From Enterococcus_D sp050529585 (GTDB lineage: Bacteria; Bacillota; Bacilli; Lactobacillales; Enterococcaceae): DNA of 64,000 nucleotides. The stretch lies in contig NZ_CP172882.1 of assembly GCF_050529585.1 (NCBI RefSeq), positions 1,178,001 to 1,242,000 on the forward strand, given 5' to 3'. A program made the translations under genes and the position numbers. Below are positions 35,552-43,191 of this stretch, piece by piece. Every line of letters starts with the position of its first letter. Position 1 is the stretch's first letter. The notes beneath the pieces were generated by a model. The model was given only the letters and a program-made list of their open reading frames with translations. It was not told where the DNA came from and did no database searches.

Positions 35552-36814
35552 ATGAGTACAGACTTTTTTGAAGAACTAAAGCTTCGTGGCTTGGTTCATC
35601 AAACAACAGACGAAGCAGCATTGACCAAACAATTGAATGAAGAGTCTGTGAAATTATATATTGGGTTTGATCCGACTGCAGACAGCTTGCATATTGGTCA
35701 TTTATTGCCAATCTTGATGCTGCGTCGATTCCAACAAAATGGCCATGTACCGATTGCGCTAGTTGGCGGTGGTACGGGTATGATCGGTGATCCATCTTTT
35801 AAAGATCAAGAACGCCAATTGAATACATTGGATACTGTTTTAGCATGGTCCCAAAGTATCAAAAGCCAATTGTCACGATTTATTGACTTTGATGATCAAA
35901 CGAATCCAGCGCTTATTGCCAACAACTATGAATGGTTAGGCGAATTGAAACTAATCGACTTCTTACGTGATATTGGTAAAAACTTTACCATCAATTATAT
36001 GATGAGCAAAGAAAGTGTCAAACGCCGAATTGAATCTGGTATTTCTTACACAGAATTTGCTTACCAATTGTTACAAGCATATGATTTCTTAAATCTATAC
36101 GATGAACATGGCTGCCTGCTCCAGTTAGGCGGAAGTGACCAGTGGGGAAATATCACATCTGGAATCGAATTGTTGCGCCGCGAACGTGAAGTGCAAGGAT
36201 TTGGATTGACTATGCCATTGATCACTAAAGCGGATGGAACCAAATTTGGTAAGACTGAAGGCAATGCTGTCTGGTTAGATGCTGAAAAAACGACACCTTA
36301 TGAATTTTATCAATTCTGGATCAATACCGATGATCGTGATGCAGTGAAATTCTTGAAATTCTTTACTTTTCTATCTCTTGATGAGATTGCAGCCATCGAA
36401 GCAGAGTTCCAAGCAGCCCCTGAATCTCGGGTGGCGCAAAAAGCTTTGGCAAAAGAAGTGACGACATTAGTCCACGGAGAAGCGGCGTATGAACAAGCTG
36501 TCCATATTTCGGCAAGTTTATTTAGTGGGGATATCAAAGAATTGAACGCGGATGAAATCGCGCAAGGATTTAAAGGCGTACCAACGTACCAAGTAGCTGC
36601 TGCCGATGATTTGACATTAGTGGAAATTTTGACAACTGCGAAAATCGAAGCGTCAAAACGTCAAGCTAGAGAAGATATCCAAAATGGTGCGATTTATATC
36701 AATGGCGAGCGCCAACAAGATCTTACCTATGTTTTATCAGAGGCTGATCGTATCGGTGACAAATATGTCGTGATTCGTCGTGGGAAGAAAAAGTATTTCT
36801 TGTTAACATTTTAA
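35552..36814 (+). CDS. tyrS: Tyrosyl-tRNA synthetase
   Basis: A 420-residue class I synthetase attaching tyrosine to tRNA-Tyr. The HIGH motif is DSLHIGHLLP, the KMSKS-type loop is TKFGKTEGNAVWL, and a C-terminal S4 domain (about 350-415) is present. The ribosome-binding site TAGGAGGAG is strong. I found no T-box motif (AGGGTGG-type) in the 250-nt leader, unlike many Gram-positive tyrS genes. A candidate promoter is TTTTCA, 17 bp, TAATAT. KFGKT in place of KMSKS suggests the TyrS subfamily common in bacilli. Confidence 0.95.
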   Translation: MSTDFFEELKLRGLVHQTTDEAALTKQLNEESVKLYIGFDPTADSLHIGHLLPILMLRRFQQNGHVPIALVGGGTGMIGDPSFKDQERQLNTLDTVLAWSQSIKSQLSRFIDFDDQTNPALIANNYEWLGELKLIDFLRDIGKNFTINYMMSKESVKRRIESGISYTEFAYQLLQAYDFLNLYDEHGCLLQLGGSDQWGNITSGIELLRREREVQGFGLTMPLITKADGTKFGKTEGNAVWLDAEKTTPYEFYQFWINTDDRDAVKFLKFFTFLSLDEIAAIEAEFQAAPESRVAQKALAKEVTTLVHGEAAYEQAVHISASLFSGDIKELNADEIAQGFKGVPTYQVAAADDLTLVEILTTAKIEASKRQAREDIQNGAIYINGERQQDLTYVLSEADRIGDKYVVIRRGKKKYFLLTF

Positions 36815-36816
36815 TC

Positions 36817-36849
36817 AAAAAGCGAGCCAAATCTCTGGTTCGCTTTTTT
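36817..36849 (+). terminator. Terminator after tyrS
   Basis: AAAAGCGAGCC and GGTTCGCTTTT form a stem around an 8-nt loop; T run follows. Confidence 0.9.
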
Positions 36850-36881
36850 CATCATGTGGCATGGGAGGATAGAATAAAAAA

Positions 36882-37793
36882 ATGGGACAGATCATTCTCA
36901 ATGTAGTGGGGCTTTTCAGTATGATTTTGCTGGGGTATGTGATGAAGCGTATGGCTATCCTCTCGAAAGCGGATGGATCGATCCTTTCCAAAATCATCCT
37001 CAATATCACATTACCCGCAGCCATCATCTTGAATTTGGCACAGATGGAGATCCAAGTCGAAGCCTTAAGCTTGATTTTTATTGCAGTCGTGATAACGATT
37101 GGACAAATAGTGATTGCATGCTTGATGACCCGCAAAGAAAATAATGCGTTGCAGCAATTTGCCATGTATTGTGGTTCAGGTTTTAACATTGGTAATTTTG
37201 CCATTCCTTTTGCCCAAAGTTTCTATCCGCTAGGGATTCCATTGATTTCATTGTTCGATATGGGCAATAGTATTATGTTGGCGGGCGGAACAACGGTTTT
37301 GATCGAATTTATATTAAAGAAACGAACCTCTTTTGAACCAGGAAAAATTTTGTTGAATCTGTTGCGGTCTCCCACATTTACCGTTTACTTATTGATGCTG
37401 CTCATTCGCAGTGTCGATTGGCACCTACCGGACGCCTTTTTGGGGTTAGTCCAACCGATTGGTTTGGCCAACACATTTTTATCGATGTTTATGATTGGTT
37501 TATTCTTAGATTTCCGTTTGCCAAAACATACCACCAAAACCGTGATCAATATTTTGGTCCTGCGCTATGGTTCTGCGGTTGTATTATGTTCATTGTTTTA
37601 TCTATTACCCATACCGATGTTGTTAAAACCGGTCTTGTGTCTGCTTGTTTTTGCACCGATTCCGCTGTTTGGGGTAATCAATGCTGTATTGGCTGGAATG
37701 GAAGAAGAAGCAGTCGGGTTTGTTTCTTCGGCTAGTTTTTTGATCAGTATGCCATTGATGACCATGGTATTGATTATTTTTGGACTGGCGTGA
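36882..37793 (+). CDS. AEC family permease (auxin efflux carrier / malate permease type)
   Basis: A 303-residue membrane protein with about ten hydrophobic segments. The start ILNVVGLFSMILLGYVMKRM and the motif FNIGNFAIPFAQSFYP in the middle are typical of the AEC family, whose bacterial members carry malate, malonate or amino-acid-like anions. The ribosome-binding site GGGAGG is rather far (about 13 nt) from the ATG. No substrate-related neighbours are present, since tyrS and nfo are housekeeping genes. The substrate is open. Confidence 0.85.
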   Translation: MGQIILNVVGLFSMILLGYVMKRMAILSKADGSILSKIILNITLPAAIILNLAQMEIQVEALSLIFIAVVITIGQIVIACLMTRKENNALQQFAMYCGSGFNIGNFAIPFAQSFYPLGIPLISLFDMGNSIMLAGGTTVLIEFILKKRTSFEPGKILLNLLRSPTFTVYLLMLLIRSVDWHLPDAFLGLVQPIGLANTFLSMFMIGLFLDFRLPKHTTKTVINILVLRYGSAVVLCSLFYLLPIPMLLKPVLCLLVFAPIPLFGVINAVLAGMEEEAVGFVSSASFLISMPLMTMVLIIFGLA

Positions 37794-37878
37794 AAGGAAT
37801 ATGATGAGCAGAAATATCGCCAAAATTGTTGGCCGCTGTCATAATAATGAAGAATTGATTTTTAGGAGGAAAATAAAA

Positions 37879-38769
37879 ATGTTGATTGGTTCACACGTTT
37901 CGATGAGTGGAAAGAAAATGTTGTTAGGGGCAGCAGAAGAAGCGGCTAGTTATGATGCCTCTACATTTATGATCTATACAGGTGCACCGCAAAACACACG
38001 GCGCAAACCTGTGGAAGAGATGATGATTGCACAAGGACAATCCTATATGGCCGCTCATGGCTTGTCAAATATCGTTGTCCATGCACCGTATATCATCAAT
38101 TTAGGCAATACGATCAAACCTGAGAATTTTGGTTTTGCTGTATCTTTTTTAAGAGAAGAAATACAACGTGCGCAAGCATTAGGCGCTACACAAATCACTT
38201 TGCACCCAGGTGCCCATGTTGGTGCAGGACCAGAAGCCGGCATCAAACAGATCATTAAGGGATTAAATGAAGTACTGGAGAAAGAGCAAACGGCCCAAAT
38301 AGCATTGGAAACAATGGCGGGTAAAGGAACGGAGATCGGTCGCACCTTTGAAGAATTGGCGGCGATCATTGATGGTGTCACATTAAACGAGAAACTATCC
38401 GTGACGTTTGATACATGTCATACCAATGATGCGGGATACAATATCAAAGAAGATTTCGATGGTGTCTTACATGAATTTGATAAAGTCATTGGATTGGATC
38501 GTTTGAAAGTGGTCCATGTCAATGATTCAAAAAATCCACAAGGCAGCCATAAAGACCGACATGCCAATATTGGCTTTGGGACGATTGGGTTTGAAGTGCT
38601 GAACAGAATCGTTCACCATGAGAAGTTGGCACATTTGCCTAAAATTCTTGAAACACCTTATGTGGGTGAAGACAAAAAGAACAAAAAGGCACCTTATAGT
38701 TTTGAGATCGCAATGCTGAAAAAGCAAACCTTTGATCCGCAATTGTTGGAGAAAATTCTAGAGGCATAA
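37879..38769 (+). CDS. nfo: Endonuclease IV
   Basis: A 296-residue AP endonuclease of the xylose-isomerase-like fold using three zinc ions. Zinc-site segments are visible: NIVVHAPYIINLGN, QITLHPGAHVG, ALETMAGKGTEIG, VTFDTCHTNDAGY and VVHVNDSKNPQGSHKDRHANIGFG. TTAGGAGG precedes the ATG at 37879, whereas the frame continues upstream to 37780 without a site. It acts in base-excision repair of abasic sites. Confidence 0.95.
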   Translation: MLIGSHVSMSGKKMLLGAAEEAASYDASTFMIYTGAPQNTRRKPVEEMMIAQGQSYMAAHGLSNIVVHAPYIINLGNTIKPENFGFAVSFLREEIQRAQALGATQITLHPGAHVGAGPEAGIKQIIKGLNEVLEKEQTAQIALETMAGKGTEIGRTFEELAAIIDGVTLNEKLSVTFDTCHTNDAGYNIKEDFDGVLHEFDKVIGLDRLKVVHVNDSKNPQGSHKDRHANIGFGTIGFEVLNRIVHHEKLAHLPKILETPYVGEDKKNKKAPYSFEIAMLKKQTFDPQLLEKILEA

Positions 38770-38795
38770 TCTTTTTTATGTTTATCAGAAGTTTT

Positions 38796-38841
38796 GAATA
38801 TGTTCCCTGACTGGTTTCTTCAGCATGGAACATATTTTTTT
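38796..38841 (+). terminator. Terminator after nfo
   Basis: AATATGTTCC pairs with GGAACATATT around about 18 nt; seven T follow. Confidence 0.85.
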
Positions 38842-38908
38842 GGTCGTGACAGGGGATGGTTATCAGGAAGGGGAAGTCGCGGAACTACCTGATTTACGGT
38901 GGAAAGGC

Positions 38909-38917
38909 TGATATAAT
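38909..38917 (+). promoter_or_regulatory. Extended -10 element upstream of the XRE regulator
   Basis: TGATATAAT is a full TGN-TATAAT element about 80 nt before the gene. No clear -35. Confidence 0.5.
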
Positions 38918-38997
38918 AAGGATGCAACTAATAAGTGCGGGTGTTTTTATTATTACTATGAGATACTTTGTTTATCGAAATGAAGGAGTGGGGCACG

Positions 38998-39861
38998 ATG
39001 AATATTGGTGAAAATATTACGAAATTTCGTAAAGCACAAGGTATTTCCCAAGCTGTGTTAGCGGAGCAAATGTTTATATCTAGACAATCTGTTTCAAAAT
39101 GGGAGAATCAAGAAAGTCTACCAAGTATTGAAAATTTGATTGTTCTAAGTGGTATTTTAGATATATCCTTGGATGAGCTGATTACAGGAGAGGCCTATTT
39201 GCATTTTCCTTACACATTTGGCAGATTACGTCACCAAACAATTGCAATTATATATATTTTGTTGCCAACGTTGATGATGCTGTTGTTTTTTGCAGCGGCC
39301 CTCAGTGACTCTACACAAGCGCTTGTCATGATTGTCTGTGGTATCTGTTGTCAGTTTGTTCTTTATCCGCTTTTTGTGATGATACAACCTTTTCAACTTA
39401 CGCGTCTGTATACGTATTGGCAATTGTCAAAAACGGGTATCCACTGTCCGATCTATCAAACAACGTCTTTTTCGAGATATATTTTGCCGTTAAAGAGTTT
39501 ATTTCATCGGTCAGAAAAACTGGTTCCTTATCATGATATACGATCGATCAAGGTCGACTGTACCGCATTTCGGGTAGATCCTTCAATTGGGACGGGTATT
39601 ATCAATGCCTATACGCCACGAATGTTGTCCATCATGTATGAATCTTTTCAATTAGTTGTTTCTACGAAGAATGGCAAAGAATATATATTGGATCTGCAAG
39701 CGTACTATCAAGCAGATTCCAAAGAAAGAGACATGTTGTATAGTATCTTGCTGTTTCTTAAACGAAAACAAATTGAACTGATTGATCCAAATAAGTTGTT
39801 GCCAACGATCAAAGAAAGAGGATCAGTCACTGATAAATTATATTCAATGAAAAAAAGGTAA
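38998..39861 (+). CDS. XRE-family regulator with a membrane-anchored C-terminus
   Basis: A 287-residue protein with an N-terminal HTH_3 domain (about 1-60, IGENITKFRKAQGISQAVLAEQMFISRQSVSKWENQESLPSIENLIVLSGILDISLDEL). Two hydrophobic helices follow (about 75-135: TIAIIYILLPTLMMLLFFAAAL and ALVMIVCGICCQFVLYPLFVM), and then a soluble part of about 150 residues that looks beta-rich. This suggests a DNA-binding protein that responds to a membrane or cell-envelope signal. AAGGAG precedes the ATG. I do not recognise the sensor part. It converges on the azoreductase gene. Confidence 0.75.
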   Translation: MNIGENITKFRKAQGISQAVLAEQMFISRQSVSKWENQESLPSIENLIVLSGILDISLDELITGEAYLHFPYTFGRLRHQTIAIIYILLPTLMMLLFFAAALSDSTQALVMIVCGICCQFVLYPLFVMIQPFQLTRLYTYWQLSKTGIHCPIYQTTSFSRYILPLKSLFHRSEKLVPYHDIRSIKVDCTAFRVDPSIGTGIINAYTPRMLSIMYESFQLVVSTKNGKEYILDLQAYYQADSKERDMLYSILLFLKRKQIELIDPNKLLPTIKERGSVTDKLYSMKKR

Positions 39862-39896
39862 AAAAACCTTGGGCGCTTGATGCGACCAAGGTTTTT
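39862..39896. terminator. Bidirectional terminator between the XRE gene and the azoreductase gene
   Basis: AAAAACCTTGG and CCAAGGTTTTT form a perfect stem around 13 nt, with A and T tracts that fit both directions. Confidence 0.92.
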
Positions 39897-39906
39897 CATG
39901 CGTCAA

Positions 39907-40524
39907 TTAAAATTTCTTCGCGGCTGCGGCAACTCTTTCTAATCCTTCAGCGATAATGTCCGCTGTTTTAGAAGGGTCTGCGTTATGACCTTCAATAATG
40001 ACTTCATCAGTGATCGTCATACCAAACATCCCGTTAAAAACTTTTTCCATAAATGTGACAGCATTTTCCATCACGCTCATTTCGCCAGAGTAAACCCCAC
40101 CACGGGCATTCAATAGGACGATTTCTTTGTCTTTTAATAATTGGTTCATTGATCCATCTTCGTTGTAAGAGAACGTGAAGCCCGCTTGGAAGATGTAGTC
40201 GATGAATGTGTGTAGGGCTGCTGGAATCGTTAAGTTCCACATTGGGAAAGCAAAAACGATGGTATCTGCCGCAGCAAATTTATTCATTACCTCTTGACGT
40301 ACTGTCATCAATTCTTGTTCTTCTTGATTCAACGCTTGTTCTTGGGCTAGTTTGCCGAAAGCTTCAAACAATGTTTGACCGATATAAGGCATAGATTGTG
40401 CATAGACATCAAATGTATCAACCATTACATTGTTTGTGTCCAAGTTTTCAACGAATGTATCGAACATTTTTGCTGATACCCCATCAGGACGATTGTTTGC
40501 TTTAACAACTAAAATATTTTTCAT
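39907..40524 (-). CDS. azoR: FMN-dependent NADH-azoreductase
   Basis: A 205-residue flavodoxin-like quinone/azo reductase of the AcpD/AzoR type. The FMN site is formed by VKANNRPDGVSAKMFDTF, FAFPMWNLTIPAALHTFIDYI and LLNARGGVYSGE. Enterococcal AzoA is a close functional reference, reducing azo dyes and quinones with NADH and FMN. The promoter TTGTAA, 17 bp, TATACT lies upstream on the minus strand, and the ribosome-binding site is AAAGGTGG. Confidence 0.9.
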   Translation of the reverse strand: MKNILVVKANNRPDGVSAKMFDTFVENLDTNNVMVDTFDVYAQSMPYIGQTLFEAFGKLAQEQALNQEEQELMTVRQEVMNKFAAADTIVFAFPMWNLTIPAALHTFIDYIFQAGFTFSYNEDGSMNQLLKDKEIVLLNARGGVYSGEMSVMENAVTFMEKVFNGMFGMTITDEVIIEGHNADPSKTADIIAEGLERVAAAAKKF

Positions 40525-40568
40525 GGTTTTCCACCTTTGTTTAAATGTAAGTTTTGGTCACAAATGGT

Positions 40569-40597
40569 AGTATACTATAAAATATTTTTGCTTACAA
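40569..40597 (-). promoter_or_regulatory. azoR promoter with a palindromic -10 region
   Basis: On the minus strand: TTGTAA, 17 bp, TATACT. The -10 lies within the perfect 10-bp palindrome TAGTATACTA (40568-40577), a possible operator. Confidence 0.55.
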
Positions 40598-40676
40598 TAA
40601 ATAAGTGGAAAAAATCTGCTATTTTTCTGATTATTGAGACCACTTTTGCTAAAATGAAAGGATGAGGAGGGATAAA

Positions 40677-41372
40677 ATGAAGATTTTTGTTGTCGAGGAT
40701 GATCAATCACTTGTTAAAATGATCGGTGATCAATTGCAAAAGTATGCCTATGAAACGTTTATTCCGCAACGATTTGATCAAGTTTTGGCTGAATTTGACA
40801 GGATACAGCCTGATTTGGTATTGATGGATGTGAATTTGCCATATTATGATGGCTTTTATTGGTGTCAAAAAATTCGCGAACAATCATTGGTCCCTATAGT
40901 ATTTATTTCTGCCCGAGATGGCAATATGGATCAAGTGATGGCTTTAGAATATGGGGCAGATGATTTTTTGGTCAAACCCTTTTCTTTTGAGTTGATGTTG
41001 GCAAAAATCAAAAGTCATATTCGACGTGTTTATGGCGATTATGCCCAAGCCGCTCGCGCCAGAAATGTCCAGGCTGGGGATTTGGTCTATTATCCAGAAG
41101 CGCTAAAAATGACATTTCAAACAAACGAAGCGTTACTGACTATTCGAGAAGGAGAATTGCTGCTATTGCTGATCAAAGCATATCCGGAGATCGTCAAGCG
41201 AGAAAGAATTTTGAGTAAACTTTGGGATGATGAACGATTTGTCGACGACAATACGTTATCAGTCAACATCGGGCGTTTGCGAAAGAAATTGACCAATTTA
41301 GGGTTGGTGGATCCAATCCAAACTGTTCGCGGCAAAGGGTATGCATTATTTGTTGATGGTGCGGACCGATGA
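40677..41372 (+). CDS. OmpR-family response regulator of a Bce-type module
   Basis: A 231-residue protein: receiver domain (about 1-115) with acidic pocket E7/D8/D9 and phosphoacceptor Asp51 (LVLMDVNLPYYDG), Ser/Ala switch IVFISARDG and Lys in FLVKPFSF, followed by a winged-helix domain ending GKGYALFVDG. The start at 40677 follows GAGGAGGG; an in-frame codon at 40662 is too close to it. It overlaps the kinase gene by 4 nt. Together with the following kinase, ATPase and large permease it makes the classic BceRSAB order. BceR-type proteins activate the transporter genes; the box at 42332-42347 fits. Confidence 0.9.
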   Translation: MKIFVVEDDQSLVKMIGDQLQKYAYETFIPQRFDQVLAEFDRIQPDLVLMDVNLPYYDGFYWCQKIREQSLVPIVFISARDGNMDQVMALEYGADDFLVKPFSFELMLAKIKSHIRRVYGDYAQAARARNVQAGDLVYYPEALKMTFQTNEALLTIREGELLLLLIKAYPEIVKRERILSKLWDDERFVDDNTLSVNIGRLRKKLTNLGLVDPIQTVRGKGYALFVDGADR

Positions 41373-42319
41373 AAATATTTCTTAGAGCACAGATGCCAAT
41401 GTTGTTGGTAGAAACTTGCGCCATCGGACTGTTGATTCTATTGGTTTGGTTGGATGGTTATCGTGGTATCAATATCATGATGTATGGGCTGTTGCTGATT
41501 GTTTTACTCCATGTCATTGTCTTATATCTCTTTTACCGATCTGATCGTGGTTTTTATCGTTTTTTGCAAACGGGACATGTTCAGCAAAAAAGCAATGGAT
41601 TTGTATCAAAAAGACTTCAGCATCATATCATGACAGAGCATCAGCAGGTCCAGCAGCAGCTGACTGCATTGGAGCAACATTATCAGATGCATATCAAGTT
41701 TATGCATATTTGGGTGCATCAAATGAAAACACCAGTCGCGGTTTTGGCCATGATGGCTGAAAGCGAACAAATAGACAGCGAAGATTTGCTGGCAGAAACG
41801 GATCGTTTAAGAAGCGGCTTGTCGACCGCCCTTAATTTTGTTCGCTTAGAAAATTTTACAGAAGATTTTTTGATTGAGCCGGTTTCGTTGCTGCAGATCG
41901 TCAAAGAGAGCATCAGTGAACAAAAGCGCAGTTTCATCCGTTATCACGTTTATCCCAAAGTCAATCATGAAACGGATTTTGTGGTGACCTCAGATAAAAA
42001 ATGGTTGATGATCCTGTTGTATCAATTGATCAGTAACGGAATCAAATACTCTGATCAAGAAGGATATTTGGTATTTACGTTGGATAATCAGCATAAGACG
42101 TTAACCATTACAGACGCTGGGTGCGGGATTCCGGATAATGATTTGCCACGGATCTTTCGGCCTTTCTTCACAGGAGACAACGGTCGTACAACAGGTGAAG
42201 CCACAGGAATGGGGCTATATTTGGTTCAGTTGATTGCTGAACAATTGGCGATTTCTGTTGATATTTCCTCCAGGCAAGGCGTTGGTACTCAGGTGACCAT
42301 CACATTTAATGAGGTGTGA
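41369..42319 (+). CDS. BceS-like intramembrane-sensing histidine kinase
   Basis: A 316-residue kinase with only two membrane helices close together (about 10-28 and 37-56) and no extracellular sensor. The H box is WVHQMKTPVAVLAMMAE (His117), followed by the ATPase domain with N-, G- and F-boxes (LISNGIKYSD, DAGCGIPDND, GEATGMGLYLVQ). Such kinases do not sense peptides alone; they report the activity of their partner ABC transporter. It overlaps the regulator gene by 4 nt, and the transporter genes follow after a promoter region. Confidence 0.9.
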   Translation: MKIFLRAQMPMLLVETCAIGLLILLVWLDGYRGINIMMYGLLLIVLLHVIVLYLFYRSDRGFYRFLQTGHVQQKSNGFVSKRLQHHIMTEHQQVQQQLTALEQHYQMHIKFMHIWVHQMKTPVAVLAMMAESEQIDSEDLLAETDRLRSGLSTALNFVRLENFTEDFLIEPVSLLQIVKESISEQKRSFIRYHVYPKVNHETDFVVTSDKKWLMILLYQLISNGIKYSDQEGYLVFTLDNQHKTLTITDAGCGIPDNDLPRIFRPFFTGDNGRTTGEATGMGLYLVQLIAEQLAISVDISSRQGVGTQVTITFNEV

Positions 42320-42331
42320 TGGACTAGGTTT

Positions 42332-42347
42332 CTTACAAATCTGTAAG
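42332..42347. promoter_or_regulatory. BceR-type inverted repeat upstream of the transporter genes
   Basis: CTTACA-AATC-TGTAAG is a perfect inverted repeat with a 4-nt spacer. It matches the TTACA-N4-TGTAA arrangement known for BceR-like regulators in Bacillus and Lactobacillus. It lies about 20 bp before the promoter's -35. Confidence 0.65.
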
Positions 42348-42365
42348 CTTTCTATCAGACAATCG

Positions 42366-42395
42366 TTAACTTTTTTTGTCTTATCCTGATACACT
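42366..42395 (+). promoter_or_regulatory. Promoter of the Bce-type transporter genes
   Basis: TTAACT, 18 bp, TACACT preceded by TGA (extended -10). The weak -35 fits dependence on the upstream regulator site. Confidence 0.55.
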
Positions 42396-42417
42396 ATTGG
42401 CAAGAGGAGTGATTGAA

Positions 42418-43191
42418 ATGACCTTATTAGAATTAAAGAATATCAATAAAACATATACAGGTGAAATAGCTGTTGATGTCTTGAAACAAATTGATTTACA
42501 TGTACCAGAAGGTGAATTTATTAGTATTATGGGACCATCAGGAAGCGGCAAAACGACGATGCTCAATTTAGTTGCGACATTAGATCGACCAACTTCTGGC
42601 AGTTTGTTGATCAAAGGGATAGAACCTTTAACGTTGTCAAAAGATGAACTGGCTCTTTTTCGTCGACAACAGTTGGGTTTCGTTTTTCAAAACTACAATC
42701 TTTTGGCGCCTTTGACGGTGGCTGAAAATGTCATGCTGCCGCTGACATTAGACCGGGTACCAGTAGTTGAAATGAAAACCCGTTGTGCAGCGCTTCTTGA
42801 TGAACTAGGCATTGCAGAGAAAGCAGATAAACGTGTATATCAGCTTTCTGGTGGTGAACAGCAACGCGTAGCCATAGCACGGGCCTTGATCCACCAACCT
42901 GAATTATTACTGGCAGATGAACCTACTGGGAATTTGGATTCAAAAGCAGCCCGTGACGTAATGGATATTTTGAGCCAAATGAATAAACAACGCAAAGTGA
43001 CCACGATGATGGTCACCCATGATCCTTATTCTGCTAGTTTTTCTGACCGTATTGTCTTTATCAAAGATGGAAAGTTGTACAATGAGCTGTATCGCGGCAG
43101 TGACCAACAGCAGTTTTATCAAAAAATTCTTGATGTACTTGCGCATTTAGGAGGACGTCGCCATGAATTTCAGACAGTTGATCATTCGTAA
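42418..43191 (+). CDS. BceA-like ABC transporter ATP-binding protein
   Basis: A 257-residue ATPase of the MacB/LolD-like group. The P-loop is GPSGSGKTT (residues 39-47), the signature QLSGGEQQRVAIARAL and Walker B LLADEPTGNLDS. It energises the FtsX-type permease encoded next, with which it overlaps by 29 nt. Bce transporters free lipid-II-cycle intermediates from bacitracin and peptide antibiotics. Both the ribosome-binding site (GAGGAGTG) and sequence start support 42418 over the upstream frame. Confidence 0.92.
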   Translation: MTLLELKNINKTYTGEIAVDVLKQIDLHVPEGEFISIMGPSGSGKTTMLNLVATLDRPTSGSLLIKGIEPLTLSKDELALFRRQQLGFVFQNYNLLAPLTVAENVMLPLTLDRVPVVEMKTRCAALLDELGIAEKADKRVYQLSGGEQQRVAIARALIHQPELLLADEPTGNLDSKAARDVMDILSQMNKQRKVTTMMVTHDPYSASFSDRIVFIKDGKLYNELYRGSDQQQFYQKILDVLAHLGGRRHEFQTVDHS

